Source: Thioclava sp. GXIMD4216
GTDB lineage: Bacteria > Pseudomonadota > Alphaproteobacteria > Rhodobacterales > Rhodobacteraceae
Assembly (NCBI RefSeq): GCF_037949285.1
Contig: NZ_CP149926.1
Location: forward strand, 971,501 to 1,035,500
DNA: 64,000 nucleotides
Direction: 5' to 3'
The translations under genes and the position numbers were made by a program. Of the stretch, positions 37,186-46,480 are shown in pieces (the first letter of the stretch is position 1; every line of letters starts with the position of its first letter). The notes beneath the pieces were generated by a model. That model was not told where the DNA came from. It searched no databases and saw only the letters and a list, made by a program, of their open reading frames with translations.

Positions 37186-38109
37186 ATGAGCGCGCGTGTG
37201 CAGCTTTTCAATCTATTTCTGCGCCATTTGGTCAAACGCCGGTTTCGCAAGATTACAGGGCCGCAAGAGGCCCGCGCCGCCCTCGAGGCGGGCACCCATC
37301 GTCTGCCGATCCCGCCCGCGCTTCTGGTGCTGCGCCGCGATCTGGGGCAGGTGGCGGCGTTGTCGGTGCGGGCGGGGGCGATCACCGATTACGATCATGT
37401 CGTGCTGTATCTGCATGGCGGGGCCTATCTGGCGGGGTCGGCGTGGCATTACCGCGGGCTGGCCGGAGAGATCTCGCGGCATCTGGGCTGCGAGGTGGTA
37501 TTGCCCGAATACCGTCTGGCCCCCGACCATCCCCTGCCTGCGGCACCGGAAGATGCGCTGGCGGCATGGGACGGGTTGCTGGCCAAAGGCTTTCGCCCCG
37601 ACCGTATCGCGATTGTGGGGGATAGTGCGGGCGGGGGGCTGGCGCTTGTGCTGCTGGCGGCGCTTTGTGCGCGTGGCACGCCGCCCGGCGCGACCTGTGT
37701 GATGTCGCCCTGGACCGATCTGACGGGGCAGGGCGCGTCCATGCGCGACAATGCCGAGGCCGACCCGATCCTACCGCCAGAGCAGTTTGGCACGCTGGTT
37801 GACTGTCTGCTGGCGGGGATGGATCCGGAAGATCCGCAGGTCTCGCCGCTTTATTCGCGCTTCGAGGGGGCAGGGCCGGTGCTGATCCAGCACTCCCTGA
37901 CCGAAATCCTGTGCGATGACAGTCTGCGCATGGCGGACCGTCTGCGCGGTTTCGGGGTGGAGGTGACAGTGCAGAGCTGGCCCGATACGCCGCATGTCTG
38001 GCAGATGTTCGCCCGCTACCTGCCCGAGGCGGAAGAGGCGATAGAGGACCTGTCGCGCTTCATTCGCCGCGCATGGTCTGCGGCCCCCCGAACAACAGCC
38101 GGTAACTGA
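37186..38109 (+). CDS. Alpha/beta hydrolase, hormone-sensitive-lipase family
   Basis: 307 aa. The HSL signature is LYLHGGAYLAGS (oxyanion-hole HGG) and the nucleophile elbow GDSAGGGLALVLL. The catalytic Asp and His are predicted in the C-terminal third (ILCDDSLRMAD, PDTPHVWQMF). It is a carboxylesterase or acetyl hydrolase; the substrate is unknown. Its last 50 bases overlap the 3' end of the convergent comM-like gene. Confidence 0.9.
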   Translation: MSARVQLFNLFLRHLVKRRFRKITGPQEARAALEAGTHRLPIPPALLVLRRDLGQVAALSVRAGAITDYDHVVLYLHGGAYLAGSAWHYRGLAGEISRHLGCEVVLPEYRLAPDHPLPAAPEDALAAWDGLLAKGFRPDRIAIVGDSAGGGLALVLLAALCARGTPPGATCVMSPWTDLTGQGASMRDNAEADPILPPEQFGTLVDCLLAGMDPEDPQVSPLYSRFEGAGPVLIQHSLTEILCDDSLRMADRLRGFGVEVTVQSWPDTPHVWQMFARYLPEAEEAIEDLSRFIRRAWSAAPRTTAGN

Positions 38110-39589
38110 TGGCCTCGGACAGATGCGCCTTGCGGATAGGCTCTGTGCCCTCCAGATCGGCGATCGTGCGGGCCACGCGCAGGATGCGGTGATAGCCCCG
38201 CGCCGAAAGCCGCAGGCGCTGCGCGGCCTTTTCCAGCAGGGCGGCCCCTTCGGCATCGGGGCGGGCCACCGTGTCCAGCAAGACGCCGCTGACATCGGCA
38301 TTGGCGTGGATCTCGGGACAGGCGGCATAGCGCGCAGCCTGTGCCTGACGGGCCTGCGTCACGCGTGCCAGAACGCGGGCGCTTGGTTCGCCGGCGGGGC
38401 GGGCGGCAAGCTCTGTATAGGCCACAGGGGGCACCTCGATGCGCAGGTCGAACCTGTCCAGCAGCGGCCCCGACAGTTTCCCCAGATAATCGGCACCACA
38501 ATCGGGCGCACGGGCACAGGCGCGGGCGGGGTCGCCCAGATGGCCGCAGCGGCACGGGTTGGCCGCCGCCACCGCCAGAAAACGGCTGGGATAGGTGAGA
38601 TGCGCATTGGCACGCGCAACGCTGACCTCGCCGGTTTCCATCGGCTGGCGCAGGGTCTCCAGCACATCGCGCTGGAATTCGGGCAGTTCGTCCAGAAACA
38701 GCACCCCGTTATGCGCAAGGCTCATCTCTCCCGGTGCGGCCCCGCGCCCGCCCCCCGTAAGGGCCGCTTTCGAGGCCGTATGATGTGGCGCACGATAGGG
38801 GGCCGCGCGCGACAGCCCGCCCTCGGGCAACTGCCCCGCCACCGACTGGATGACCGAGGTCTCGAGCGCCTCTGCCGGTGTCAGCGGGGGCATGATGCCG
38901 GGCAGGCAGCGCGCCAGCATGGATTTGCCCGCGCCCGGTGGCCCGACCATCAGCAGGTGATGGCGACCGGCGGCGGCGATTTCCAACGCGCGGCGGGCGC
39001 GTTCCTGCCCCTTCACGTCTGTCAGATCATAGCGCGGGGCATCGGTTTGCGCATTGGCAGGGACGGCTGGTACCAGCGGCGCAGCCCCCGACAGATGACG
39101 CACCATCGCATCCAGATGCGCGGCGGCAAAGACCAGATCCTTTCCCGCCCAAGCTGCCTCCGAGGCGCAGGCGGCGGGGCATAGAAGCACGCGGTCATGG
39201 GCGGCCGCAGTCATGGCACTGGGCAATGCGCCGGGCACCGCGACCAGCCGCCCGTCCAGAGACAGCTCGCCAATCGCCACCACCTGCGCCGCCTCCTCTT
39301 TGGGGATAATCCCCATTGCCGCCAGTAACGCCAGCGCAATGGGCAGGTCGTAATGCGCTCCGGTTTTGGGGAGATCCGCCGGTGCCAGATTGACAGTGAT
39401 CCGTTCCAGCGGCAGCGCGATGGCCAAAGCCCCCAGCGCGGCCCGAATGCGTTCGCGCGCTTCGCTGACGGCCTTGTCCGGCAGGCCGACAATGGAAAAG
39501 CCCGGCAATCCTGGCGAAAGGGCGCATTGGATCTCGACAGGCAGAGCCTCCACGCCTTCGAAGGCTGTGGTGTAAATCGTTGCAACCAT
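38060..39589 (-). CDS. comM: YifB/ComM-family Mg-chelatase-like AAA ATPase
   Basis: 509 aa. It has an N-terminal Lon-protease-like S5 fold domain (VEIQCALSPGLPGFSIVGLPD), then an AAA+ module with Walker A VGPPGAGKSMLARC and Walker B VLFLDELPEF, a zinc-binding-type stretch CRCGHLGDPARACARAPDCG, and a C-terminal Mg-chelatase domain. In Vibrio and Haemophilus, ComM is a branch-migration helicase for integrating transformed DNA. ATG 39589 is 6 bases after AGGGG. It overlaps the convergent hydrolase gene by 50 bases at the 3' end. Confidence 0.93.
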   Translation of the reverse strand: MVATIYTTAFEGVEALPVEIQCALSPGLPGFSIVGLPDKAVSEARERIRAALGALAIALPLERITVNLAPADLPKTGAHYDLPIALALLAAMGIIPKEEAAQVVAIGELSLDGRLVAVPGALPSAMTAAAHDRVLLCPAACASEAAWAGKDLVFAAAHLDAMVRHLSGAAPLVPAVPANAQTDAPRYDLTDVKGQERARRALEIAAAGRHHLLMVGPPGAGKSMLARCLPGIMPPLTPAEALETSVIQSVAGQLPEGGLSRAAPYRAPHHTASKAALTGGGRGAAPGEMSLAHNGVLFLDELPEFQRDVLETLRQPMETGEVSVARANAHLTYPSRFLAVAAANPCRCGHLGDPARACARAPDCGADYLGKLSGPLLDRFDLRIEVPPVAYTELAARPAGEPSARVLARVTQARQAQAARYAACPEIHANADVSGVLLDTVARPDAEGAALLEKAAQRLRLSARGYHRILRVARTIADLEGTEPIRKAHLSEAISYRLLFGGPQTMRGE

Positions 39590-39900
39590 AAGATGCCCCT
39601 TGGCGGATGGCGATATGCCGAGTGTAAAGACAATCAAATTTCGCGCAATGGTTGCGTTACGCGCCGGAAGACGCCGATGCAGAGGATTTTTCTTGCTGGC
39701 AAGGCTTGACCCGCAGGAATGTGTCTAGAGGTCTGACGTTAAAAGAAAAATTGCCGTCGTTTTGGAAAGAACGGCGTGATTTTCCCGAAAAGGTTAAAAA
39801 TCTTTTCCAGTTTCACGGAACCGTTTCGCTGCCGGTGCATTGTCAGATCATGAAACGGATTTGAATGCGGGCGCCAGTCTCGCTCAGGATCGGGAGATAG
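39590..39900. other. Intergenic region upstream of rpoH-II and comM
   Basis: 311 bases between divergent starts. It is clearly more A/T-rich than its surroundings between about 39720 and 39860, which fits a promoter region. TTGACC occurs at 39706-39711 on the plus strand without a convincing -10. I found no clean sigma-E (GATC-type -35) promoter before rpoH-II by eye. No small gene is supported. Confidence 0.5.
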
Positions 39901-40782
39901 ATGATGGCACTCGATGGTATGACCGATGAAACCCTGCCGCGCCGCGCGATGAAGGCCGAGTTTCTGGATGCGGAGACCGAGCTGGAATTGGCGAAAGCAT
40001 GGCGCGAGAGCCGTGACGAGGTGGCCCTTCATCGTCTGATCAATGCCTATATGCGTCTGGCGATCTCGATGGCAGCCAAGTTCCGCCGCTACGGGGCCCC
40101 GATGAACGATCTGATCCAGGAGGCCAGCCTTGGTCTGATGAAAGCCGCCGAGAAATTCGACCCCGAACGTGGTGTGCGGTTCTCGACCTATGCCGTGTGG
40201 TGGATCAAGGCCTCGATCCAGGAATTCGTGATGCGCAACTGGTCAATGGTGCGCACCGGCTCGACCTCCTCGCAAAAAGCCTTGTTCTTCAATATGCGCC
40301 GCGTGCAGGCGCAGATCGAACGCGAGGTCGAGGCCGAGGGCGGCAAAATCGATGCAGCCAGCCTGCGCAAGCGCGTGGCCGAGGAAATCGGCGTGCCGCT
40401 GGCCGATGTCGAGATGATGGAAGGTCGTCTTTCGGGCAGTGACTTCTCGTTGAACGCCACGCAATCCTCCGAGGATGAGGGGCGTGAATGGGTCGACACG
40501 CTGGAAGATGAAAACGCCGATACGGAGGGCAGCGTTTCCGCCAATCAGGACGGTATCACGCTGCGGGCGTGGCTGGGCGAGGCGATGGGCCGTTTGACCG
40601 AGCGCGAGCGTTACATCATCCGCGAGCGCCGTCTGATCGAGGATCCCCGCACGCTTGAAAGCCTTGGCCAGGAGCTGGGTCTGTCGAAAGAGCGCATTCG
40701 CCAGCTTGAAGCGCAGGCCTTTGGCAAAATGCGCAAAAGTCTCGAGATGCACGGGACCGAGGTGCAGACCTATTTTGCCTGA
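39901..40782 (+). CDS. rpoH2: RNA polymerase sigma factor RpoH, RpoH-II subtype
   Basis: 293 aa sigma-70 family member. Region 2 has LIQEASLGLMKAAEKFDPER and YAVWWIKASIQEFV; the RpoH box is QKALFFNMRR; region 4.2 has LGLSKERIRQLEAQAF. The N-terminal half and the SGSDFSLNATQSSEDEGREW stretch resemble RpoH-II of Rhodobacter rather than RpoH-I. In Rhodobacter this factor drives the singlet-oxygen and oxidative-stress regulon under sigma-E control. The start may be ATG 39901 or the adjacent ATG three bases on. It ends in a good terminator. Confidence 0.93.
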   Translation: MMALDGMTDETLPRRAMKAEFLDAETELELAKAWRESRDEVALHRLINAYMRLAISMAAKFRRYGAPMNDLIQEASLGLMKAAEKFDPERGVRFSTYAVWWIKASIQEFVMRNWSMVRTGSTSSQKALFFNMRRVQAQIEREVEAEGGKIDAASLRKRVAEEIGVPLADVEMMEGRLSGSDFSLNATQSSEDEGREWVDTLEDENADTEGSVSANQDGITLRAWLGEAMGRLTERERYIIRERRLIEDPRTLESLGQELGLSKERIRQLEAQAFGKMRKSLEMHGTEVQTYFA

Positions 40783-40842
40783 CCGTCCGGATTTCTCCGT
40801 CGTAATCAGTGGCTCCCTTTTACGTTCTCCCTGTTGAACTTG

Positions 40843-40870
40843 GCCCGGCGCTTGCGTCGGGCTTTTCTTT
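40843..40870 (+). terminator. Rho-independent terminator of rpoH-II
   Basis: GCCCGGCGC (40843-40851) / GCGTCGGGC (40854-40862) pairs over nine positions with one G-U, then TTTTCTTT follows. Confidence 0.85.
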
Positions 40871-40966
40871 GGCGGGGGAGTTCGTGAATGGCGTGGCATC
40901 TGCGGGTGCTTGCACGGCTGGGGCAGGTGGCTTAGATCTGAAGGCCGTTTTCTGCGGAGAAAGATC

Positions 40967-42172
40967 ATGCTGAACGGCAAACGCATTGCTTTGATCATCG
41001 GTGGCGGCATCGCGGCCTTCAAAGTGCCCGAGATGATCCGTGCCCTGCGCGCCGAGGGCTGTGCGGTGACGCCGATCGTCACTAAGGCGGGCGCCGAATT
41101 CGTGACGCCGCTGACGCTGTCGGTGGTGGCCGGAGAGCCCGCGCATGAAGATCTGTTCGATGTCTCGCGCGAGGCCGAGATCGGCCATATCCAGATGTCG
41201 CGCAATGCCGATCTCTTGGTCGTGGTGCCCGCGACCGCCGATCTGATGGCGAAGATGGCGCAGGGGCTGGCCAATGATCTGGCCTCGACGCTGCTTCTGG
41301 CGACCGATAAGCCCGTGCTGATCGCGCCCGCGATGAATGTGCGCATGTGGGACCATCCCGCGACACAGCGCAACATCCGCCAGCTTCAGGCCGATGGGGT
41401 GCGCTTTGTCGGGCCGGTCGAGGGGCCGATGGCCTGTGGAGAATTCGGAGAGGGGCGCATGAGCGACCCCGCCGAGATTATCGCCGCGATCCGTGCCGCG
41501 TTAACCGAAGGGCCGCTTTCGGGCCGCCATATCGTGGTGACCTCGGGGCCGACGCATGAGCCGATTGATCCGGTGCGCTATATCGCCAATCGCTCCTCGG
41601 GCGCGCAAGGGACGGCGCTGGCCTGTGCTTTGCGTGATCTGGGCGCGCAGATCACCTTTGTCACGGGGCCTGCCTCGGTGCCGCCGCCCGCAGGCGTGAA
41701 GGTGGTGCGGGTGGAGACCGCGCGGCAGATGCAGACAGCCGTGCAAGAGGCGCTGCCTGCCGATGCGGCGGTCTGTGCCGCAGCCGTGGCCGATTGGCAT
41801 GTGCTCAATGCCGGTCAGCAGAAGATGAAGAAGGACGGCACGGGCCGCGCGCCCGCGCTCGAATTCGGTGAGAACCCCGATATTCTGGCGCAGGTCTCGC
41901 AGATGCCCGAGGGGCGGCCCGCCTTGGTGGTGGGCTTTGCAGCCGAGACGGAAAAGGTTATGGAGCACGCGACCGCCAAGCGGGCGCGCAAGGGCTGCGA
42001 CTGGATCGTGGCCAATGATGTCAGCCCCGCAACCGGTATCATGGGCGGCTCCGAAAACGCCGTGACGATTATTGATGCGCAGGGTCCCGAGACCTGGCCC
42101 CGCCTTGCCAAGGAAGAGGTCGCCCGCCGTCTGGCGCTGCGCATCGCTTCCGCTTTGACGACGAAGGAATGA
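40967..42172 (+). CDS. coaBC: Phosphopantothenoylcysteine decarboxylase/synthetase
   Basis: 401 aa. The N-terminal CoaC flavoprotein domain has the PAMNVRMWDHPATQ motif and PMACGEFGEGRM; the C-terminal CoaB domain has VTSGPTHEPIDPVRYIANRSSG and AAAVADWHV. Together they convert phosphopantothenate to phosphopantetheine in coenzyme A synthesis. ATG 40967 matches the family start (MLNGKRIALIIGGGIAA). It overlaps the dut start by 4 bases, so coaBC, dut and moeB probably form one operon. Confidence 0.96.
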   Translation: MLNGKRIALIIGGGIAAFKVPEMIRALRAEGCAVTPIVTKAGAEFVTPLTLSVVAGEPAHEDLFDVSREAEIGHIQMSRNADLLVVVPATADLMAKMAQGLANDLASTLLLATDKPVLIAPAMNVRMWDHPATQRNIRQLQADGVRFVGPVEGPMACGEFGEGRMSDPAEIIAAIRAALTEGPLSGRHIVVTSGPTHEPIDPVRYIANRSSGAQGTALACALRDLGAQITFVTGPASVPPPAGVKVVRVETARQMQTAVQEALPADAAVCAAAVADWHVLNAGQQKMKKDGTGRAPALEFGENPDILAQVSQMPEGRPALVVGFAAETEKVMEHATAKRARKGCDWIVANDVSPATGIMGGSENAVTIIDAQGPETWPRLAKEEVARRLALRIASALTTKE

Positions 42173-42621
42173 CGATGGAAATCCGCTTCAAACGCGCCGA
42201 GGGCAATCTGGACCTGCCCCTGCCCAGCTATGCGACCGCCGGTGCGGCGGGTATGGACCTGCGCGCCTTTCTGCCCGACGGGCCGATCACCTTCGAGCCC
42301 GGGCAGTTCGAATTTATCTCGACGGGTTTCCATGTGGAGCTGCCCGCAGGGACCGAGATGCAGATCCGTCCGCGCTCGGGTCTGGCGCTGAAGCACGGGT
42401 TCATCATCCCCAATAGCCCCGGCACGGTGGACGAGGATTATCGCGGCGTGGTGCAGATCGGGCTGATGCTGCTGGGCAAGGTGCCGTTCCGTATCTCGCA
42501 TGGCGACCGGATCGCGCAAGCGGTGATCGCGCAGGTGCATCGCTTTGACGTGACCGAGGTCGAGACCCTGTCCGATACCGCGCGCGGTGCGGGGGGCTTT
42601 GGCTCGACGGGTATCGGCTGA
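42169..42621 (+). CDS. dut: dUTP diphosphatase
   Basis: 150 aa trimeric dUTPase. Conserved motifs are AAGMDLRA (1), RPRSGLALKHG (3-type), GTVDEDYRG and the C-terminal RGAGGFGSTG arm that closes over the active site. It hydrolyses dUTP to dUMP, preventing uracil incorporation and supplying thymidylate synthesis. It is coupled to coaBC by ATGA; an ATG six bases later is an alternative start. moeB begins immediately after its stop. Confidence 0.97.
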   Translation: MTMEIRFKRAEGNLDLPLPSYATAGAAGMDLRAFLPDGPITFEPGQFEFISTGFHVELPAGTEMQIRPRSGLALKHGFIIPNSPGTVDEDYRGVVQIGLMLLGKVPFRISHGDRIAQAVIAQVHRFDVTEVETLSDTARGAGGFGSTGIG

Positions 42622-43392
42622 ATGGCGGCCTTCTCCGACCGCGAGCTGGAACGCTACATGCGCCATATCCTTCTGCGGGAGGTGGGCGGCACGGGCCAGC
42701 GGCGGTTGAAGGAGGCGCATGTGATTGTGGTGGGCGCAGGCGGGCTTGGCGTGCCTGTGCTGATGTATCTGGCGGCCGCAGGGGTGGGCCGGATCACGGT
42801 GGTCGATGATGACCTTGTGTCGCGCTCGAACCTGCAGCGGCAGGTGATCTATACCGAAGCCGATATCGGCCAGCCCAAGGTGGCAGTGGCGGCCCGCTGG
42901 CTTAGGGCGCAAAACCCCGATGTCGAGATTGTGCCAATCAATGCCCGTCTGACGGCGGAAATAGCGGCTGATATGTTCGAAAACTGTCAGCTGGTGATTG
43001 ATGGCTGCGATAATTTTCCGACCCGCTATCTGGTCAATCAGGCCTGTGTCGCGGCCCGCGTGCCGCTTTTGTCAGGCGCGATCACGCAATGGGAGGGGCA
43101 GCTCTCGCTTTATGATCCGGCGCATGGTGCGCCGTGTTTTGCCTGTGTCTTCCCCGAACCGCCCGCCGAAGGGCTTGCGCCCAGCTGTGCCGAGGCGGGC
43201 GTCATTGGCGCTTTGCCCGGCGTTCTGGGCGCGCAAATGGCCGCCGAGGCGATCAAGGAGATCACGGGGGCGGGCCAAAGCCTGCGCGGGTCTTTGCAGA
43301 TGGTCGATATCCTCTGGGGTGAAAATCGCCGCATAAAACTGACCCGCGCTCCCGATTGCGCGATCTGCGGGGGAAAACCTCACGGCATTTGA
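42622..43392 (+). CDS. moeB: HesA/MoeB/ThiF-family adenylyltransferase
   Basis: 256 aa E1-like enzyme. The nucleotide-binding GAGGLG is at residues 38-43, and Arg/Asp residues follow in DLVSRSNLQRQVIY. A structural zinc site is formed by Cys172, Cys175 (CFAC) and Cys246, Cys249 (CAIC). Cys189 in SCAEAGVIGALPG matches the conserved MoeB/ThiF cysteine. It adenylates the C-terminus of MoaD or ThiS; no rhodanese domain is present. Its start directly follows the dut stop. MoeB would serve the Mo cofactor needed by xanthine dehydrogenase at the left edge. Confidence 0.93.
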   Translation: MAAFSDRELERYMRHILLREVGGTGQRRLKEAHVIVVGAGGLGVPVLMYLAAAGVGRITVVDDDLVSRSNLQRQVIYTEADIGQPKVAVAARWLRAQNPDVEIVPINARLTAEIAADMFENCQLVIDGCDNFPTRYLVNQACVAARVPLLSGAITQWEGQLSLYDPAHGAPCFACVFPEPPAEGLAPSCAEAGVIGALPGVLGAQMAAEAIKEITGAGQSLRGSLQMVDILWGENRRIKLTRAPDCAICGGKPHGI

Positions 43393-43449
43393 AGCAGCCC
43401 CTTTCCATAGCCGAACCAAGCGCCTAGCTTCCTTGGAAAGGAGATCTGC

Positions 43450-45468
43450 ATGACAAATCCGCTTCTGTCCGATTGGACCGGCCCGTTTTCCCTGCCACCT
43501 TTTGCGCAGATGGAGGATGACCAGTTCGGCCCCGCCATCGAGACCGGCCTGACCGTGGCTCGCGCCAATATCGCCGCCATTGCCGCCAACCCCGAGCCGC
43601 CGACCTTTGCCAATGTGATCGAGGCGCTGGAAGAGGCCGAAGAGCTGCTCAACCGCGTGGCGGGGCTGTTCTACACCGTCTCGGGCGCCGATAGCACGCC
43701 TGCGCGTGAGGCGCTGATGCGCGAACTGGCGCCCAAGATGTCGGCCTTTTCGTCGGAAATCATCATGAACGAAACGCTCTACCAGCGGATCGCCGTGCTG
43801 TGGCGCGCTCGGGAGACGCTGGGTCTGAGCGCCGAACAGGACCGGATGCTGGAGCTCTATCACCGCATGTTCATCCGTGCCGGAGCCGCGCTGACAGGGG
43901 CCGAGGCCGAGCGGATGACCGCGATCAAATCGCGTCTGGCGGTGCTTTACACCCAGTTCTCGCAGAACCTTCTGGCGGATGAGCGTGCGTGGTCGCATCC
44001 TTTGACCGAAGAGGATCTGGCAGGGCTTCCGGCCTCGCTGGCTGCGGCGGCGCGGGCCGCAGGTCAGGACCGCGAGGAAGACGGCCCCGTGCTGACGCTG
44101 TCGCGCTCGCTCGTGGTGCCTTTCCTGCAGTTTTCCGACAATCGGGAGCTGCGCCGGATTGCCTATGAGGCGTGGACTGCGCGGGGTGCCAATGGCAATG
44201 AGACCGACAATACCGCGCTGCTGGACGAGATCCTTGCCTTGCGCGAAGAACGCGCCAAGCTTTTGGGCTATGACAGTTTCGCGGCCTATAAGCTGGAGAC
44301 CGAGATGGCGGGCAGCCCCGAGAAGGTGCGCGACCTTCTGATGGGCGTCTGGGGGCCTGCGAAGGCGGCGGCCGAGGCCGATGCCGAGGTGCTGACCGAG
44401 ATGCTGCATCGTGACGGAACCAATGGTCCGCTAGAACCTTGGGACTGGCGCTACTATTCCGAAAAACGCCGTGTGGCGGAATTCGACTTCGATGAAGAGG
44501 CGCTAAAGCCCTATTTCTCGCTGGATGCGATGATTGGCGCGGCCTTTGATGTGGCCAACCGTTTGTTTGGGCTGGAATTCACTCCGATGGAGGGGCCTTT
44601 CTACCATGAGGATGTGCGCGGCTGGGAGGTCACCCGCAGGGGCCAGCATATCGCGGTCTTCCTGGGCGATTACCATGCACGCGGGTCCAAACGCTCGGGC
44701 GCTTGGTGCACGGCGATGCGCTCGCAGAAGAAGCTGGGCGGGGATACGCGCCCGATCGTGATGAATGTCTGCAACTTCGCCAAGGGCGATCCCACGCTTC
44801 TTAGCCATGATGACGCGCGGACCCTGTTCCATGAATTCGGCCATGCGCTGCATCAGATGCTGTCGGATGTGACCTATGAATTCATCTCGGGCACTTCGGT
44901 CGCGCGGGACTTCGTTGAACTGCCGAGCCAGCTTTACGAGCACTGGCTGGATGTGCCGGAGGTGCTGCAAAAACACGCTCGCCACTATCAAACGGGCGAG
45001 GCGATCCCGCAGGAGCTGCAGGACAAGCTGAAGGCTGCGGCCACCTATGATCAGGGCTTCTCGACGGTGGAATATCTGGCCTCGGCGCTGGTCGATCTGG
45101 ACTTCCATGATGGCGCCGCGCCCAAAGATGCGCTGGCCCGTCAGGCGGAGGTTCTGGCAGACATCGGCATGCCCCATGCGATCCGTATGCGCCATGCGGC
45201 GCCGCATTTCGGGCATGTCTTCTCGGGCGATGGCTATAGCGCGGGCTATTACAGCTATATGTGGGCCGAGGTCATGGATGCCGATGCCTTCGAGGCCTTC
45301 GAGGAAGCAGGCGGCCCCTTCGATCCGGCGATGGCCGAAAAGCTGGAAGACTGGATTCTGTCGAAAGGGGGCTCGCAAGAGGCCGAGACGCTCTACAAGG
45401 GCTTCCGTGGCCGGATGCCGGGGGTCGAGGCTCTGCTGAAGGGCCGTGGTCTGCTGGATAAGGTCTGA
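43450..45468 (+). CDS. M3-family metallopeptidase (peptidyl-dipeptidase Dcp/oligopeptidase A type)
   Basis: 672 aa, usual for the family. The zinc site is HEFGH with His461, Glu462 and His465, and the third ligand is Glu490 in SVARDFVELPSQ. There is no signal peptide, so it acts on peptides in the cytoplasm. The Shine-Dalgarno AAAGGAGA precedes ATG 43450. It follows moeB with a 57-base gap and may or may not share its transcript. Dcp and PrlC/OpdA are hard to separate by sequence alone. Confidence 0.94.
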   Translation: MTNPLLSDWTGPFSLPPFAQMEDDQFGPAIETGLTVARANIAAIAANPEPPTFANVIEALEEAEELLNRVAGLFYTVSGADSTPAREALMRELAPKMSAFSSEIIMNETLYQRIAVLWRARETLGLSAEQDRMLELYHRMFIRAGAALTGAEAERMTAIKSRLAVLYTQFSQNLLADERAWSHPLTEEDLAGLPASLAAAARAAGQDREEDGPVLTLSRSLVVPFLQFSDNRELRRIAYEAWTARGANGNETDNTALLDEILALREERAKLLGYDSFAAYKLETEMAGSPEKVRDLLMGVWGPAKAAAEADAEVLTEMLHRDGTNGPLEPWDWRYYSEKRRVAEFDFDEEALKPYFSLDAMIGAAFDVANRLFGLEFTPMEGPFYHEDVRGWEVTRRGQHIAVFLGDYHARGSKRSGAWCTAMRSQKKLGGDTRPIVMNVCNFAKGDPTLLSHDDARTLFHEFGHALHQMLSDVTYEFISGTSVARDFVELPSQLYEHWLDVPEVLQKHARHYQTGEAIPQELQDKLKAAATYDQGFSTVEYLASALVDLDFHDGAAPKDALARQAEVLADIGMPHAIRMRHAAPHFGHVFSGDGYSAGYYSYMWAEVMDADAFEAFEEAGGPFDPAMAEKLEDWILSKGGSQEAETLYKGFRGRMPGVEALLKGRGLLDKV

Positions 45469-45511
45469 CCCCAAGGGGCGCCATATAGGTGGGCGGGCTT
45501 GCGGGCCTGCC

Positions 45512-46402
45512 CTATTTGCCAGAGCGCCAGACATCCTTATGGATGATGACATCCGCATTGGGATAGGTGTCGATGATCTTGTGCTTGAGGCGGGCCGCAA
45601 TCTCATGCGCGTCCTCCAGCGTCTGCTCCCCATCCAGTTCGACATGCAGCTGCACGAACATCGTGGCCCCCGCAGTGCGGGTTTTCAGGTCGTGGAACGC
45701 GCGCACGCCCGGATGGGTGCTGGCGATATGGCGGATGTTCTTGACGATCTCGGGGGCAACAGCCCCGTCCATCAGGGCGTTCCAGCCGCCGGTGCCAATG
45801 GTCCACGCGCCTTTGAGCATCACCAGCGCCGCCAGCAGCGCCACCACCGCATCGACCTTGTGCCAGCCAAGCGATTTTGACGCCCAGAGCGCGAAGACCG
45901 CCCCAAGGGCGGGGATCATATCGCCCACATAATGCAGCCGGTCTGCTGCAACGACCTTATTGCCGGTGCTCTTGGCCACACGCCCCTGCCACCAGACCAG
46001 AACAAGCGTGAGAAGGACCGAGAAGATCATGATGGCGATGCCGGTGCCCTCGGCCTCCAGCTTGTAGCTGGCCGCGGGCATCAGCAAGCGTTCGACGGCT
46101 GTCCAGATGATGATGCCGGAAGAGGCCGCCACAAAAAGCGCCTGCCCCAACGAGACGAGATCTTCGGCAGAGCCGTGGCCGAAGGCATGGTCATGATCGG
46201 CGGGTTTGGCGGCGTAGAGGATGGTGATCAGGCCCAGAACCGAGATCAGCAGGTCCATCGCGCTATCGGCCAGAGAGGCCCCGATAGACACTGCCCCTGT
46301 CTGCCATAGCGCCCATGCCTTCAGCCCCACCAGCACCATCGCCACGGCTACCGAGGCCAGCCCCGCAGAGCTGTTAAGTTTCACGCTTTCAGAATCATAC
46401 AT
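45512..46402 (-). CDS. Cation diffusion facilitator (FieF/YiiP-like) metal exporter
   Basis: 296 aa, six membrane helices and a C-terminal cytoplasmic ferredoxin-like domain. The transport site matches E. coli YiiP: Asp46 and Asp50 in TM2 (SLADSAMD), His157 and Asp161 in TM5 (ADRLHYVGD). The DHDHAFGHG loop between TM2 and TM3 is also present. DDHD sites favour zinc or ferrous iron export by proton antiport. It is convergent with the M3 peptidase gene, with no strong terminator between them. Confidence 0.94.
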   Translation of the reverse strand: MYDSESVKLNSSAGLASVAVAMVLVGLKAWALWQTGAVSIGASLADSAMDLLISVLGLITILYAAKPADHDHAFGHGSAEDLVSLGQALFVAASSGIIIWTAVERLLMPAASYKLEAEGTGIAIMIFSVLLTLVLVWWQGRVAKSTGNKVVAADRLHYVGDMIPALGAVFALWASKSLGWHKVDAVVALLAALVMLKGAWTIGTGGWNALMDGAVAPEIVKNIRHIASTHPGVRAFHDLKTRTAGATMFVQLHVELDGEQTLEDAHEIAARLKHKIIDTYPNADVIIHKDVWRSGK

Positions 46403-46480
46403 GGGGCAGGCCCTCTTTTGGCCGATCAGCTATCTCCCTGCGCGGCAGACCTAGCCCAACCTGACAGACCGGTAAAGGCG

